A stretch of DNA of 64,000 nucleotides from CAYSAQ01 sp964429235 (GCA_964429235.1 CAYSAQ010000004.1:1-64000); one strand, 5' to 3'; positions 25,001-33,779 are shown, counted from the stretch's first letter. Translations and numbers: made by a program. The notes: generated by a model from the letters alone, not told the origin.

Positions 25001-25006
25001 ATTTTA
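25001..25006 (-). promoter_or_regulatory. -10 of the ygjP-like gene (leaderless)
   Basis: TAAAAT on the minus strand, 7 bases before the ATG at 24993; no Shine-Dalgarno. Confidence 0.45.
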
Positions 25007-25065
25007 CACCCCTTAAGGGATTATGCTACACTTTTTATTATATAAGATATAAGGAGGAGTTTTGG

Positions 25066-26124
25066 ATGAAAAAAAACTTATTATTAATATTAATTTTAGT
25101 TTTGACAATGATTATATTTGTAGGGTGCGGAACGACAAATAGCACAAGTAGCACACCAGTTTCTAGGGGATATACAGGTTCAGCTGCTAAAGGAGATTTA
25201 GTTACTCTTGATATGAACCCAGATGGAACTTTTTCTTTTGAGAATTCAACAATTTCTTTATCTGTTACAGGTGTATACAACACGTATTCTGTTCCTGGTC
25301 TTGGTGTTGATTGTTATAAGGGATCGCAATTGATTGTTGATGATACACCGGTAACGCAAACTGTGTTTTTTAAAGAACTTCCAGAAATAGCATTAGTTGC
25401 GTATGTTCCAGATGGTATTGGAGGACAAGAAGTAGCTGTATTCGTTTATGATGAAGCACCCAATCTTAATGGTCCTTTAAATGGAGATTATCACTATTTG
25501 GATATCATTACTTCTAATGTTTCTACTGCATCTACTGAAATTGGTTTGTATTCACTTTCTGGTAGTTCAGCGGCTGTAAGTGTTAATTCTTTTTCATCAC
25601 CAAATAACACAACATATTCTAATCCCAATATGCCATTAGCAATAAGTGGTGGGTATATTTCTGTTTCGGGCACAAGTACAAATGTCGCGGTAGCGCCACT
25701 AGGAGTTATGGTAATTGATCATGGTGTAAATAATGGAATGGCAGTTGGCAACAAGGTGCCACCTTCTAGCTATGGTGATGATGATGTTATTGGTTCTTAT
25801 TTTGGATTATCTGCTAGTGGGAAGAGCTTGTTTAAAGTTGAGGTTATTTCATCAGTAAATATGAATGTACAAGTTTTAGACATTTATACTTTATCTCCAA
25901 CTTATAGGTCTACTCATATCTTTAATAACAGAACAATTACAGAAATAAAGCCAGGTTTATATGAGTGTGATTTAGGACTAGCTGATAATAATCTTCTGGG
26001 TGGTTATAATTTTGGAAAAGTAATTTGGACTATTAATTCTCAGGGTACATTTTTTGGAATCACAGGAGATGATACTTTGAATGTTGGAATGTGTTTTGAT
26101 AATATTCTCGGGTTAAAGATTTAA
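25066..26124 (+). CDS. predicted lipoprotein, unknown
   Basis: 352 residues. A lysine-rich start, a hydrophobic stretch (about 5-20) and a lipobox FVGC place the lipidated Cys at residue 21, followed by a Ser/Thr-rich linker. The body is rich in Gly, Ser, Asn and beta-prone residues, with no recognised domain. Probably anchored in the envelope. AAGGAGGAG precedes the ATG. A bidirectional terminator follows. Confidence 0.75.
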   Translation: MKKNLLLILILVLTMIIFVGCGTTNSTSSTPVSRGYTGSAAKGDLVTLDMNPDGTFSFENSTISLSVTGVYNTYSVPGLGVDCYKGSQLIVDDTPVTQTVFFKELPEIALVAYVPDGIGGQEVAVFVYDEAPNLNGPLNGDYHYLDIITSNVSTASTEIGLYSLSGSSAAVSVNSFSSPNNTTYSNPNMPLAISGGYISVSGTSTNVAVAPLGVMVIDHGVNNGMAVGNKVPPSSYGDDDVIGSYFGLSASGKSLFKVEVISSVNMNVQVLDIYTLSPTYRSTHIFNNRTITEIKPGLYECDLGLADNNLLGGYNFGKVIWTINSQGTFFGITGDDTLNVGMCFDNILGLKI

Positions 26125-26146
26125 GAAAATATAGAATGTTTAATTT

Positions 26147-26179
26147 AAAAAGCCTCTTCGATGAAGAGGCTTTTTTTTT
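26147..26179. terminator. bidirectional intrinsic terminator
   Basis: Perfect 9-base stem agcctcttc-gat-gaagaggct (26151-26171) with an A-run on one side and a T-run on the other; it serves the convergent lipoprotein and CoA-disulfide-reductase genes. Confidence 0.9.
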
Positions 26180-26181
26180 AC

Positions 26182-28635
26182 TTAGATAAATAAGTTAGTG
26201 TCTGCATTTTCAGCTGCACCAAGATATGTAGCAACTCCACTAATCTCAACACCGTCTAAAAGCTCTTCTACTTTTATTCCCATAATATCCATAGACATCT
26301 GGCAAGCAATTATTTTTACTCCATTATCAATAGCTGCTTGAATCATGCTTTCTAATGAGTCAACATTTTTGTTCTTCATAACCATACGAATCATTTGTCC
26401 GCCCATGCCAGCCATGTTCATTTTAGATAAACCAAGTTTTTTACTACCTCTTGGCATCATCATTCCAAACATTTTGTCCATAAAGCCTTTTTTGACTTTA
26501 ACATTTTGATTTTTTCTAAGAATATTAAGGCCCCAGAATGTGAAGAACATTGTAACTTCTCTTCCCATTGATGCCGCTCCATTTGCAATAATGAATGCAG
26601 CAATAGCTTTATCTAGATCACCACTAAAAACAACAATTGTTTTATCGTTAGGTATATCAGTTAGTATTTTATTGTTTTCCTTTTTTTGACTTTTTTTTAT
26701 TTCAGCAATAACTTTTCCATCTTTCATGTCTAAAGAGACAAGTTCGTTATCAGTTTTATCTGCCCATACTTCAGCATCTCTGTAAAAACCTTGGTCAGTG
26801 GCTTCAATTTGTATTATGTCGCCAATTTCAGCCATTTCGATGCTTTTGGATAGTTTCATTATCGGACCTGGACATTGCATTCCACATGCATTAACAGCAA
26901 TTGTTTTGCTTGGGCCTTTAATAACTTTTTGAACATCATCTCTTTTATCAATATAATCATTTTCAAAGATTCCTATATTTTCTTGTTTTACTTGAGTAAA
27001 GTTATATAGTTTAATCCCACCTGAAAGGTTTTTTACTTTTTCGAATCCATTTTGTTGAAGAATAGTCATGGCAAAGTAACCTGTTTTTCCTTGATTACAA
27101 TAAACAACTATATCTTTATCTTTTGGTAATTTATCTAAATTGTCTCTAATAGCTTTCTGAGGAATATTAATCGCTGTTGGTATATGCTCTAGCTCATATG
27201 ACATTTTATCTCTGACATCTACAAAAACAGCACCTTTATCTAGGTATTCCGTTACTTGATCCCAATAAATCAAATCATTTGTTCCTTCTATTTGGTTTAT
27301 TGCAATCATACCTGCAAGGTTTACAGGGTCTTTTGCTGAGTTAAAAGGAGGAGCATAAGATAGTTCTAGTTTTGCTATATCATATACTGTCATTCCAGCG
27401 TGTAAAGCTGTAGCTATGACATCTATTCTTTTATCTATTCCATCTGAGCCTATAAGCTGAGCTCCAAGTACTTTATTGTTATCGGTACTATATATAAGTT
27501 TCATTATCATTGGAAAGGCATCAGGATAGTATCCTGCATGCGAAGAAGGTTGCAGGTATACTTTAGAATAAGCTACATTATTCTTTATAAGATTTTTTTC
27601 ATTACTTCCTACACAGCCAACAGCCATATCAAATACTTTTGCTATAGAAGCACCTGAAGTGCAGTCATATTCTCTAACTCTTCCAGCAATATTGTCTGCT
27701 ACAATTCTTCCTTGTTTGTTAGCAGAATTTGCTAAAGGAATTAAGTTCATTTTTTTAAAGACACAGTCTTTAATTTCAGTAGCATCTCCTAAAGCATAAA
27801 TGTCTTTATCTGATGTTAACATATTGCTATCAACAGCTATTCCACCTAAATCGCCAAGTTTAATATCAGCTTGTCTTGCTAGAGTAGTTTCTGGTTTTAT
27901 CCCAATTGATAAAACAACTAAGTCAGCATTAATAGTTCTTCCAGAGTTTAGAACTATTTCTAACTCATCATCATTAATTTTTTTAAATTCCTTAACTCCA
28001 TCTTTAAGATAAAGTCCTATATTTTTAGTATGAAGGTGTTGGTGCACAACTGTTGCCATTTCATAGTCAACTACATTCATTACTTGGTTTGCTAATTCAA
28101 CAATAGAAACGCCAATGCCTAAATCTTTTAAGTTTTCAGCAACTTCTAATCCGATAAAGCCAGCACCAACTACAACAGCTTGTTTTGGTTGTTTTTCATT
28201 TATAAAAGATTTTATATTATCCATATCGGCAAGGTTTCTAATAGTAAAAATTTTCTTATCACCAATACCAGGAAGAGGTGGTTTTATTGGGTTTCCGCCT
28301 GGGGAAAGAACTAATTTATCATAGCTCTCAGTGTATTCCTTGTTATTCAAATGATCTGTTACCGTAACAGTCTTATTTGTTTTATCAATACTAGTTACTT
28401 CTGAGAGGTTTCGTATGTCTACATTAAGCATTGATTTGAATTCTTCTGGGGTAACAAGCTCTAATAACGATCTATCTGTTATTACATCACCAATATAGTA
28501 AGGTATCCCACAGTTTGCATAGGAGACTTCTTTCCCCTTTTCGAAAACTATTATCTCGGCACTTTCGTCATTTCTTCTTAGTCTTGCCGCTGTGCTTGCT
28601 CCACCAGCTACTCCTCCAATTATTAGTACTTTCAT
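26182..28635 (-). CDS. CoA-disulfide reductase / rhodanese / TusA / DsrE2 fusion
   Basis: 817 residues in four modules. (1) About 1-445: FAD/NAD(P)H disulfide reductase with IIGGVAGGASTAARLRR and the single active Cys42 in SYANCGIPYY, as in CoA-disulfide and NAD(P)H persulfide reductases. (2) About 455-545: rhodanese with active-site Cys in VVYCNQGKTGY. (3) About 580-650: TusA-like domain with NACGMQCPGPIM. (4) About 665-817: DsrE2-like domain (VVFSGDLDKAIAAFIIANGA to IIACQMSMDIMG). The whole would relay sulfane sulfur through successive cysteines. GGGAGGAA precedes the ATG. Divergent from a CstR-like repressor gene with a shared operator, so induction by persulfide is likely. Confidence 0.93.
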   Translation of the reverse strand: MKVLIIGGVAGGASTAARLRRNDESAEIIVFEKGKEVSYANCGIPYYIGDVITDRSLLELVTPEEFKSMLNVDIRNLSEVTSIDKTNKTVTVTDHLNNKEYTESYDKLVLSPGGNPIKPPLPGIGDKKIFTIRNLADMDNIKSFINEKQPKQAVVVGAGFIGLEVAENLKDLGIGVSIVELANQVMNVVDYEMATVVHQHLHTKNIGLYLKDGVKEFKKINDDELEIVLNSGRTINADLVVLSIGIKPETTLARQADIKLGDLGGIAVDSNMLTSDKDIYALGDATEIKDCVFKKMNLIPLANSANKQGRIVADNIAGRVREYDCTSGASIAKVFDMAVGCVGSNEKNLIKNNVAYSKVYLQPSSHAGYYPDAFPMIMKLIYSTDNNKVLGAQLIGSDGIDKRIDVIATALHAGMTVYDIAKLELSYAPPFNSAKDPVNLAGMIAINQIEGTNDLIYWDQVTEYLDKGAVFVDVRDKMSYELEHIPTAINIPQKAIRDNLDKLPKDKDIVVYCNQGKTGYFAMTILQQNGFEKVKNLSGGIKLYNFTQVKQENIGIFENDYIDKRDDVQKVIKGPSKTIAVNACGMQCPGPIMKLSKSIEMAEIGDIIQIEATDQGFYRDAEVWADKTDNELVSLDMKDGKVIAEIKKSQKKENNKILTDIPNDKTIVVFSGDLDKAIAAFIIANGAASMGREVTMFFTFWGLNILRKNQNVKVKKGFMDKMFGMMMPRGSKKLGLSKMNMAGMGGQMIRMVMKNKNVDSLESMIQAAIDNGVKIIACQMSMDIMGIKVEELLDGVEISGVATYLGAAENADTNLFI

Positions 28636-28694
28636 GATATATTTCCTCCCTAGAAATTGATTGTTTATGATATACTTATCTTAGATATAGTATA

Positions 28695-28709
28695 TATCCC
28701 CAGGGGGTT
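28695..28709. promoter_or_regulatory. CsoR/CstR-type operator candidate
   Basis: tatccccagggggtt, a CCCC-A-GGGG pseudo-palindrome flanked by A/T as in known CsoR-family operators. It lies between the divergent sulfane-sulfur gene (start 28635) and the repressor gene (start 28728). Confidence 0.65.
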
Positions 28710-28727
28710 CTAGAGCAAGGAAGTATT

Positions 28728-28975
28728 ATGGTTGAAAAAGATAAAATTAAGCACCAATTGAAGATAGTTAAAGGTCAGATAGATGGTATTATTTCTATGA
28801 TTGATGACGACAAAAAAATTGTTCAGATATTCTTACTCAAATTTCTGCATCAAAAAAAGGATTAAGAAGATCTGCTTCCCTCATATTAGAAGGAAATATT
28901 AAAAATTGTATAGACCCATCAATTAATTCAGAAACACTAGATGAATTGATTTCCGCTTTTAAGAAATTTTTATAA
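28728..28975 (+). pseudogene. CsoR/CstR-family repressor, frameshifted in an A7 run
   Basis: From the ATG (AAGGAAG Shine-Dalgarno) the frame reads VEKDKIKHQLKIVKGQIDG and so on but stops at 28863 after 45 residues. One extra A in the run at 28812-28818 would restore an 82-residue CsoR-family protein: KNCSDILTQISASKKG, then LILEGNIKNC, ending at 28975. Both conserved Cys are present, but the copper-ligand His position appears to be Asn, which fits a persulfide sensor (CstR type) better than a copper sensor. Either a recent deletion, a sequencing or assembly error in the homopolymer, or transcript slippage. Confidence 0.8.
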
Positions 28976-28990
28976 TAGGAGTTTAATTAA

Positions 28991-29179
28991 ATGATTAAAA
29001 TTATATTAGAAAAATGTCCCCAGAACCATCCTTGTCCTTCCATTAGAGTTTGTCCAAAAGATGCTCTTTCTCAAGTTGGCTTTGAAGCTCCTAAAGTAGA
29101 TTATGATAAATGTGTAGGGTGTGACGTGTGTGTTAATTATTGTCCAACAGGAGCAATAGTTTCTAAAAAAAATAGATAA
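28991..29179 (+). CDS. small ferredoxin-like [4Fe-4S] protein
   Basis: 62 residues. The C-terminal motif CVGCDVCVNYCP (Cys41, 44, 47, 51) is a complete cluster motif. The N-terminal half has only Cys9, Cys15 and Cys21 (KCPQNHPCPSIRVCP), which does not fit a standard second CxxCxxC. Such proteins with a CPQNHxCPxxxxCP start are, to my knowledge, common next to CsoR/rhodanese genes in anaerobes. TAGGAG precedes the ATG. Likely in one operon with the repressor gene, and a possible electron carrier for the neighbouring reductase. Confidence 0.85.
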   Translation: MIKIILEKCPQNHPCPSIRVCPKDALSQVGFEAPKVDYDKCVGCDVCVNYCPTGAIVSKKNR

Positions 29180-29191
29180 AATATGACTTTC

Positions 29192-29223
29192 AAAAGGGCT
29201 GGTATTACCAGCCCTTTTGTTTA
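29192..29223. terminator. bidirectional intrinsic terminator
   Basis: Perfect 13-base stem caaaagggctggt-att-accagcccttttg, followed by further T. It separates the ferredoxin gene from the convergent symporter gene. Confidence 0.9.
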
Positions 29224-29230
29224 AGAAATT

Positions 29231-30805
29231 CTAACTTTTAAAAGCTTTATCTAAAAGTTTCTTATCAGGTGCTTTTGTTAATAGACTAACAGCAACTAAG
29301 GCAATAACTGCGATAGGTAGTGCAATAATAATTGGGTCTACAACAGGCCAAGGCATTGTATCGATTAACACATCTTTACCAAAGATAAATTTACATAACC
29401 CAATTGCTGCAGCTTCTTTTTTATGAAAAAATAACAACCAGAATAGGCTAGTTAATGCACCAACGATGATACTTGTTATAGCACCTTCCTTAGTGGCTTT
29501 TTTCCAATATAAACCAGCAAAGTATGTAGGTAAAAAAGTAGCAGCACAGATACCAAAGAAGATAGCAGTACCTCTAGCTATAATGCTGCCAGGTAAGCTG
29601 TATCCAATAATTATACTTATAACAATAGCTACAATTATTCCAATTTTTGTCATTAGAACTGTATCTTTTATTTTCCATATTTTACCAACAAAGTCTCTGC
29701 CAAAAGATGTTCCCATTGCATGAAACTGAGAACTAAGGGTAGACATCGCAGCTGAAAGTAGTGAAAGCATAAATACATAAACAAACCATGAAGGCATAGC
29801 TGAATTGATAAAAGTAGGGATGATTAGATCATGATTCCCTTTAGCGGCAGCTATTGCTATTATTCCTGAATGTTGGAAGAAATACACATTAGAAAGTGCG
29901 CCTACGATAAAAGCTATACCAGTCATTGCTAGAATGAATATTCCACCAATAAGGACAGCACGATTTAGCTCTCTGTCACTCTTTACTGTCATAAATCTTA
30001 CAACAAGTTGTGGTTGTGCTAGTACACCAATACCAACTCCTAAAATAATAGAAGAAGTAAGTGTCCACCACCATGCAGAGTTAAAGGCTGGCATTGCCGT
30101 CCATCCAATATGTCCAATCGCTTGTAGTTTTGCAGGAACAAGTCCTGCCATATTTGTTAGTGCTTCATGAGCAGCTGTTACACCACCTAACTCTTTATAT
30201 GTCATAACTAAAAGAAACAACATTCCAAAAAACATGATTACGCCTTGCATTGCATCTGTGTACATTACACCTTTTAGACCACCAGCTATTACATAGGAAG
30301 CAATGATAAGTGAAAATACAAGTAGCGCAATTTCAAAATTTACATTAAGCGTATTTTCTATAAATCTTGCTCCACCAATAAGTACAACTGCAGAATACAG
30401 AGGCATGCTTAAGAAGATAATAAGACCACCAGCTTTTTGTATAAAGTCTGATCCAAAACGTTTTCCTAAGAATTCTGGGAAAGTATAGGCTTCAAGATTG
30501 TGTCCCATTTTTCTGGTTTTTTTACCAAAGAAAACAAAGGCGATAAATATACCTATTATAATATTTAGTACTGTAAGCCAAAGTAGCCCCATTCCAAATA
30601 ATCCAGCAACTCCACCAAAACCAACTATGGCAGATGTGCTAATAAAGGTAGCACCATATGATAGTGCCATAACCATTGGATGAATGGATCCTCCAGCAAG
30701 AAGATAGTCTTTTTCATTTTTAGTTTTGCTGTAACCAAGAAAGCCTAAATAACCAATTAACAACAAATAAATTACAATAAGTGTACCCAACAAAGGTATG
30801 TTCAT
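29231..30805 (-). CDS. sodium:solute symporter (SSS/SLC5 family)
   Basis: 524 residues with about 13 membrane segments. Family hallmarks include DYLLAGGSIHP near the N-terminus, FISTSAIVGFGGVAGLFG, the GGLKGVMYTDAMQGVIM signature and QPQLVVRFMTVKS. Substrate not predictable (carboxylates, proline and pantothenate are known for relatives). Preceded by AAGGAGGAAA and 21 bases after a small membrane-protein gene known to pair with such symporters. Confidence 0.9.
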   Translation of the reverse strand: MNIPLLGTLIVIYLLLIGYLGFLGYSKTKNEKDYLLAGGSIHPMVMALSYGATFISTSAIVGFGGVAGLFGMGLLWLTVLNIIIGIFIAFVFFGKKTRKMGHNLEAYTFPEFLGKRFGSDFIQKAGGLIIFLSMPLYSAVVLIGGARFIENTLNVNFEIALLVFSLIIASYVIAGGLKGVMYTDAMQGVIMFFGMLFLLVMTYKELGGVTAAHEALTNMAGLVPAKLQAIGHIGWTAMPAFNSAWWWTLTSSIILGVGIGVLAQPQLVVRFMTVKSDRELNRAVLIGGIFILAMTGIAFIVGALSNVYFFQHSGIIAIAAAKGNHDLIIPTFINSAMPSWFVYVFMLSLLSAAMSTLSSQFHAMGTSFGRDFVGKIWKIKDTVLMTKIGIIVAIVISIIIGYSLPGSIIARGTAIFFGICAATFLPTYFAGLYWKKATKEGAITSIIVGALTSLFWLLFFHKKEAAAIGLCKFIFGKDVLIDTMPWPVVDPIIIALPIAVIALVAVSLLTKAPDKKLLDKAFKS

Positions 30806-30826
30806 TAATTTCCTCCTTACATTGTT

Positions 30827-31006
30827 TTAGATATCTTTTGAGATCTCTTTTTCTTTTTCTTCCCATTTTTGTTCTTCAGCAATTTCTGTGTCTTCTTTAT
30901 CTGCTCCTTTATTCCAGTAAAGTACTCCGTATACAACGCAAGCTGCAGCACTTAGAAATGATAGAATATAGGCAGAATATATTAATGGATCTTTTATCCC
31001 TAGCAT
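30827..31006 (-). CDS. symporter small accessory protein
   Basis: 59 residues, translated by hand: starts MLGIKDPLIYSAYILSFLSA, continues AACVVYGVLYWNKG and ends in a charged EEQKWEEKEKEISKD tail. One transmembrane helix (about 8-28) with a GxxDP start and a CVVYGxxxWNKG exit motif, the pattern of small proteins encoded directly upstream of certain SSS transporters. AGAGGAGGA precedes the ATG. Confidence 0.85.
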   Translation of the reverse strand: MLGIKDPLIYSAYILSFLSAAACVVYGVLYWNKGADKEDTEIAEEQKWEEKEKEISKDI

Positions 31007-31054
31007 AAATGTCCTCCTCTCATTGTTTAATTCGAGTATATCAAAGATTTTTTT

Positions 31055-32770
31055 TTATTTCATCTCTTTGATGCGAAATTCTCTATTCCTAAGAATTTCT
31101 TTATTAGGCCATACGAAGTAGGAGTCGCTGTAGGTTAGCCCTCTAGTGGTTTTGAAGAGTTTTTGTTCTTCTTTAGAGATTGGCATTAAAATATTTTTTT
31201 TATTAACCGAGCAGATGGTTCCACCTCTTGCTCTACCAACTGGATCTGTTTCTCCAATATGAAATCCTGCTAATTGCATAGCATGTCTTACGGGTATAGC
31301 AGCACAATAGGTGAGAAGCACTCCGTCTTTTGTAATTACTCTTCTTAGTTCTTTGAAAAAGTCTAATGTCCAAAGCTCAGCGTTTCGTTGAGTAGAGAAA
31401 GCATCCAAGTATATAACATCGTAGTTATTATCAGGTAGATTTGATAGGTTGTAGCGTGCATCTCCCCATAGCATATTGATAGAACATTTTTCTTGTTCAA
31501 AGTTATTTGATTTATGTAATGAACTTAATGCACTATTCCAGTTGAAGCTTGAGTCTTCTTTTATATGATTGGATGCTTCTCGTACAACGCGCTTATCAAT
31601 CTCTAGTGCAGTAATATCTAATGCTATATTATTTTTTAGTGCATGTTCTATTGATACAAAACTGTTATAGCCAAGGCCAAAACAGATGTCCAGAAGTTTT
31701 ACTTTCTTGGATGTTATATTTGCAGGTTTTAGGAATTTCTCTTCAGCTTCGAGTCTTGCGCCGACTTTGCTGTGAAAGTATTCTTTAAATTCTTCACTCC
31801 AGAAGGTAGTTGATCCATCTAGAGTTGAATAGTCATCAAAATTTCCTTTTTTTGCTCCCTGAGGCTCTCGAAGGGCGCAAAGATCTCCTTGTTGTATTTC
31901 TTCAAATATCATCTTCTTAATAGCAAATTCCCTGAAATGACTTTTATTCATATTCCACTTAGGTGCTATTAAAGTATCTTTTAGAGAATCTGTAGTAAGT
32001 CTCATTATATATATGTCTTTTCGTACATGCCTAAGTAGTTCGACGAGAATATTTGCATACTCATGTTCCATATATGTTTTGAAAGGAGCAGCTTTGTATT
32101 CATCGCCCAATACAGTTTCTTCTAATACATGTAAATTATGTATCTTAAGAGCATTTATTGGGAGTTTTGATAGCTCTGACGCTGTTTTGATAAAATCTTC
32201 CCTAGTCTCTCCTGGAAGGCCTATAATAATATGAGCAGTTACTTTAATTCCTATGGCGTTTAGTTTTACTATGGCTTTTTTGCTAGATTCCCAATTATGC
32301 CCACGATTAATTCGTTTTAATGTTTTGTTATTTGAAGTTTGAACACCAAGTTCCACCCAAGTATCTATTTTCTTATTAAGTTTTGCTAAATATTCATAAG
32401 CATTCTCATCAAGACAGTCTGGTCTAGTTCCAAAGCTTATTGCTTTAAACCCTTTTTTTAATAAAGTTTCATAATAAACTAAGCTATCTTTGTTGAAACT
32501 TGCAGTAAAAGCTTGGATGTATGCCAGGAATTGTTTAGCACCATATCTTTTCTTCGCAAACTTAATCGCATCAGTGAGCTGTGAATCCAAATCCGAAGAG
32601 TTCATAGTTTGCATAGAGCGTGCACCATGCTCTGCGCAGAATGAACAGCCACCTTTGCCATTTTTATCTCTGTTAGGGCAACTAGTACCCATATCTAAAG
32701 GAATACTATAAAGTGCCTCACCGTAAGTCTTTATCATGTAGTCCTTGAAGAAATTTATAGGTTTATTCAT
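31055..32770 (-). CDS. fusion of YhcC-type radical SAM protein and MnmC2-like methyltransferase
   Basis: 571 residues. About 1-310: YhcC/TIGR01212-type radical SAM enzyme, with the cluster cysteines in CPNRDKNGKGGCSFC (Cys31, 42, 45), ISFGTRPDCL, WVELGVQT, HIIIGLPGE and LKIHNLHVL. About 315-571: SAM-dependent methyltransferase of the DUF752/MnmC2 type, with LLDICFGLGYNSF, VIYLDAFSTQRNAELWT and LLTYCAAIPVRHAM. The MnmC FAD-oxidase domain is absent. MnmC2 methylates the aminomethyl-uridine of tRNA wobble bases, so a tRNA substrate is plausible. Frame continuous. Start preceded by an extended -10 at 7 bases. Confidence 0.88.
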   Translation of the reverse strand: MNKPINFFKDYMIKTYGEALYSIPLDMGTSCPNRDKNGKGGCSFCAEHGARSMQTMNSSDLDSQLTDAIKFAKKRYGAKQFLAYIQAFTASFNKDSLVYYETLLKKGFKAISFGTRPDCLDENAYEYLAKLNKKIDTWVELGVQTSNNKTLKRINRGHNWESSKKAIVKLNAIGIKVTAHIIIGLPGETREDFIKTASELSKLPINALKIHNLHVLEETVLGDEYKAAPFKTYMEHEYANILVELLRHVRKDIYIMRLTTDSLKDTLIAPKWNMNKSHFREFAIKKMIFEEIQQGDLCALREPQGAKKGNFDDYSTLDGSTTFWSEEFKEYFHSKVGARLEAEEKFLKPANITSKKVKLLDICFGLGYNSFVSIEHALKNNIALDITALEIDKRVVREASNHIKEDSSFNWNSALSSLHKSNNFEQEKCSINMLWGDARYNLSNLPDNNYDVIYLDAFSTQRNAELWTLDFFKELRRVITKDGVLLTYCAAIPVRHAMQLAGFHIGETDPVGRARGGTICSVNKKNILMPISKEEQKLFKTTRGLTYSDSYFVWPNKEILRNREFRIKEMK

Positions 32771-32777
32771 AAGGTAT

Positions 32778-32786
32778 ATTTTAGCA
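32778..32786 (-). promoter_or_regulatory. extended -10 of the radical SAM fusion gene (leaderless)
   Basis: TGCTAAAAT on the minus strand, 7 bases before the ATG at 32770. Confidence 0.5.
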
Positions 32787-32801
32787 TTTACTGTTCACCC
32801 A

Positions 32802-32848
32802 GTAATCCCCCAGACGTTTTGCATCTTTCCCCCTTAGATTAAGGGGGC
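32802..32848 (-). repeat. composite palindromic repeat, reverse orientation
   Basis: Tail complement taatcccccag, a variable middle, and head ccccctta-gat-taaggggg (32829-32847). Forms a head-to-head pair with 32866-32914. Confidence 0.7.
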
Positions 32849-32865
32849 TATTTAAACTTATATGA

Positions 32866-32914
32866 GCCTCCTTTATCAAAGGAGGTGGCTGAGTGTTAAC
32901 GAAGTCGGAGGATT
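32866..32914 (+). repeat. composite palindromic repeat
   Basis: Head cctccttt-atc-aaaggagg (32867-32885), then tgg, a variable middle with a central gttaac, and tail gtcggaggatta, ending 5 bases before the stop codon of the M23 gene. Confidence 0.7.
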
Positions 32915-32918
32915 ATTC

Positions 32919-33779
32919 TTATCTTCTATAGTTTGGAGCAAACTTTTTATTAACCCATTGCATTGGATTTACTCTAGTGTTGTTTACACTTAAACCCCAA
33001 TGAACATGCGGGCCAGTGCTAGATCCAGTATTTCCAATAGTTCCAATCGTTGTCCCGCGTTTTACAAACTGACCATTCTTAACGTTTATTGAGTTCATAT
33101 GGTTGAAGATAGAGACAACCCCATGACCATGGTTCAACATAACAGTTTTGCCATGAATATCAAAAGTTGTTGTTAGTATGATGTTTCCATCATTAGGTGC
33201 AACGATAGGAGTGCCTATTACGTTAGCGATATCGATGCCTTTATGCCACCAAGCTAATTTGTCTTTGTTGTACTTTCTTTGCATTCCATAACTAGAACTT
33301 ATTCTGCCTTTGCTAGGCATAATGAATCCGCCACGCCATTTGGCAGGTTTTGTGATAGTTTTAAATTTGTTTCCAATAATTGTTCCTTCATTTACAAGTC
33401 TAGTATTAGTTATTAGCTTCTTTTTTTCTTTTGGTAGATTTATGTATTCAGATTCAAATTCTCCATCAGTAACAGTGAAAATAATTTTCTTTAGAAATTT
33501 ATCTTTTTGGTATATTTTTACTTCCTTTGTTTCAATAGAAGTTTTTGGGTCAGTTCCTATTAATGATCTATATACATGTTTTTCGGGGCTATAGAATATA
33601 TTTATTAGTGGTAGTTTTTTTCCATTATAAGTTATATAGGGCTCATTCAGTCTTTTAGGTGCTCTTACTAGTATAGTAGCTGTTTCGCCTTGTTTAATCT
33701 CTTTTTTATAGAAGATTTCTATAGCAAAGCTTGTTGAAAGTAGAGTAGTAATAATAAATAGTTTTAGTAGCCACTTCAT
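32919..33779 (-). CDS. secreted M23 (LytM) metallopeptidase
   Basis: 286 residues: a signal peptide (about 1-20), a beta-rich N-terminal domain (20-140), and a C-terminal LytM domain with zinc ligands His179 and Asp183 (HKGID) and the HVH motif at 258-260 in GSSTGPHVHWGLS. All catalytic residues are present, so it is predicted to cleave peptidoglycan cross-links in the periplasm. Start preceded by an extended -10 with 7 bases between. Confidence 0.92.
   Translation of the reverse strand: MKWLLKLFIITTLLSTSFAIEIFYKKEIKQGETATILVRAPKRLNEPYITYNGKKLPLINIFYSPEKHVYRSLIGTDPKTSIETKEVKIYQKDKFLKKIIFTVTDGEFESEYINLPKEKKKLITNTRLVNEGTIIGNKFKTITKPAKWRGGFIMPSKGRISSSYGMQRKYNKDKLAWWHKGIDIANVIGTPIVAPNDGNIILTTTFDIHGKTVMLNHGHGVVSIFNHMNSINVKNGQFVKRGTTIGTIGNTGSSTGPHVHWGLSVNNTRVNPMQWVNKKFAPNYRR

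Noticed and set aside
32802..32914. Simple intrinsic terminators
   Set aside because: Hairpins lack T-runs, occur between co-directional and divergent genes as well, and share a head-stem-tail layout that terminators do not need.
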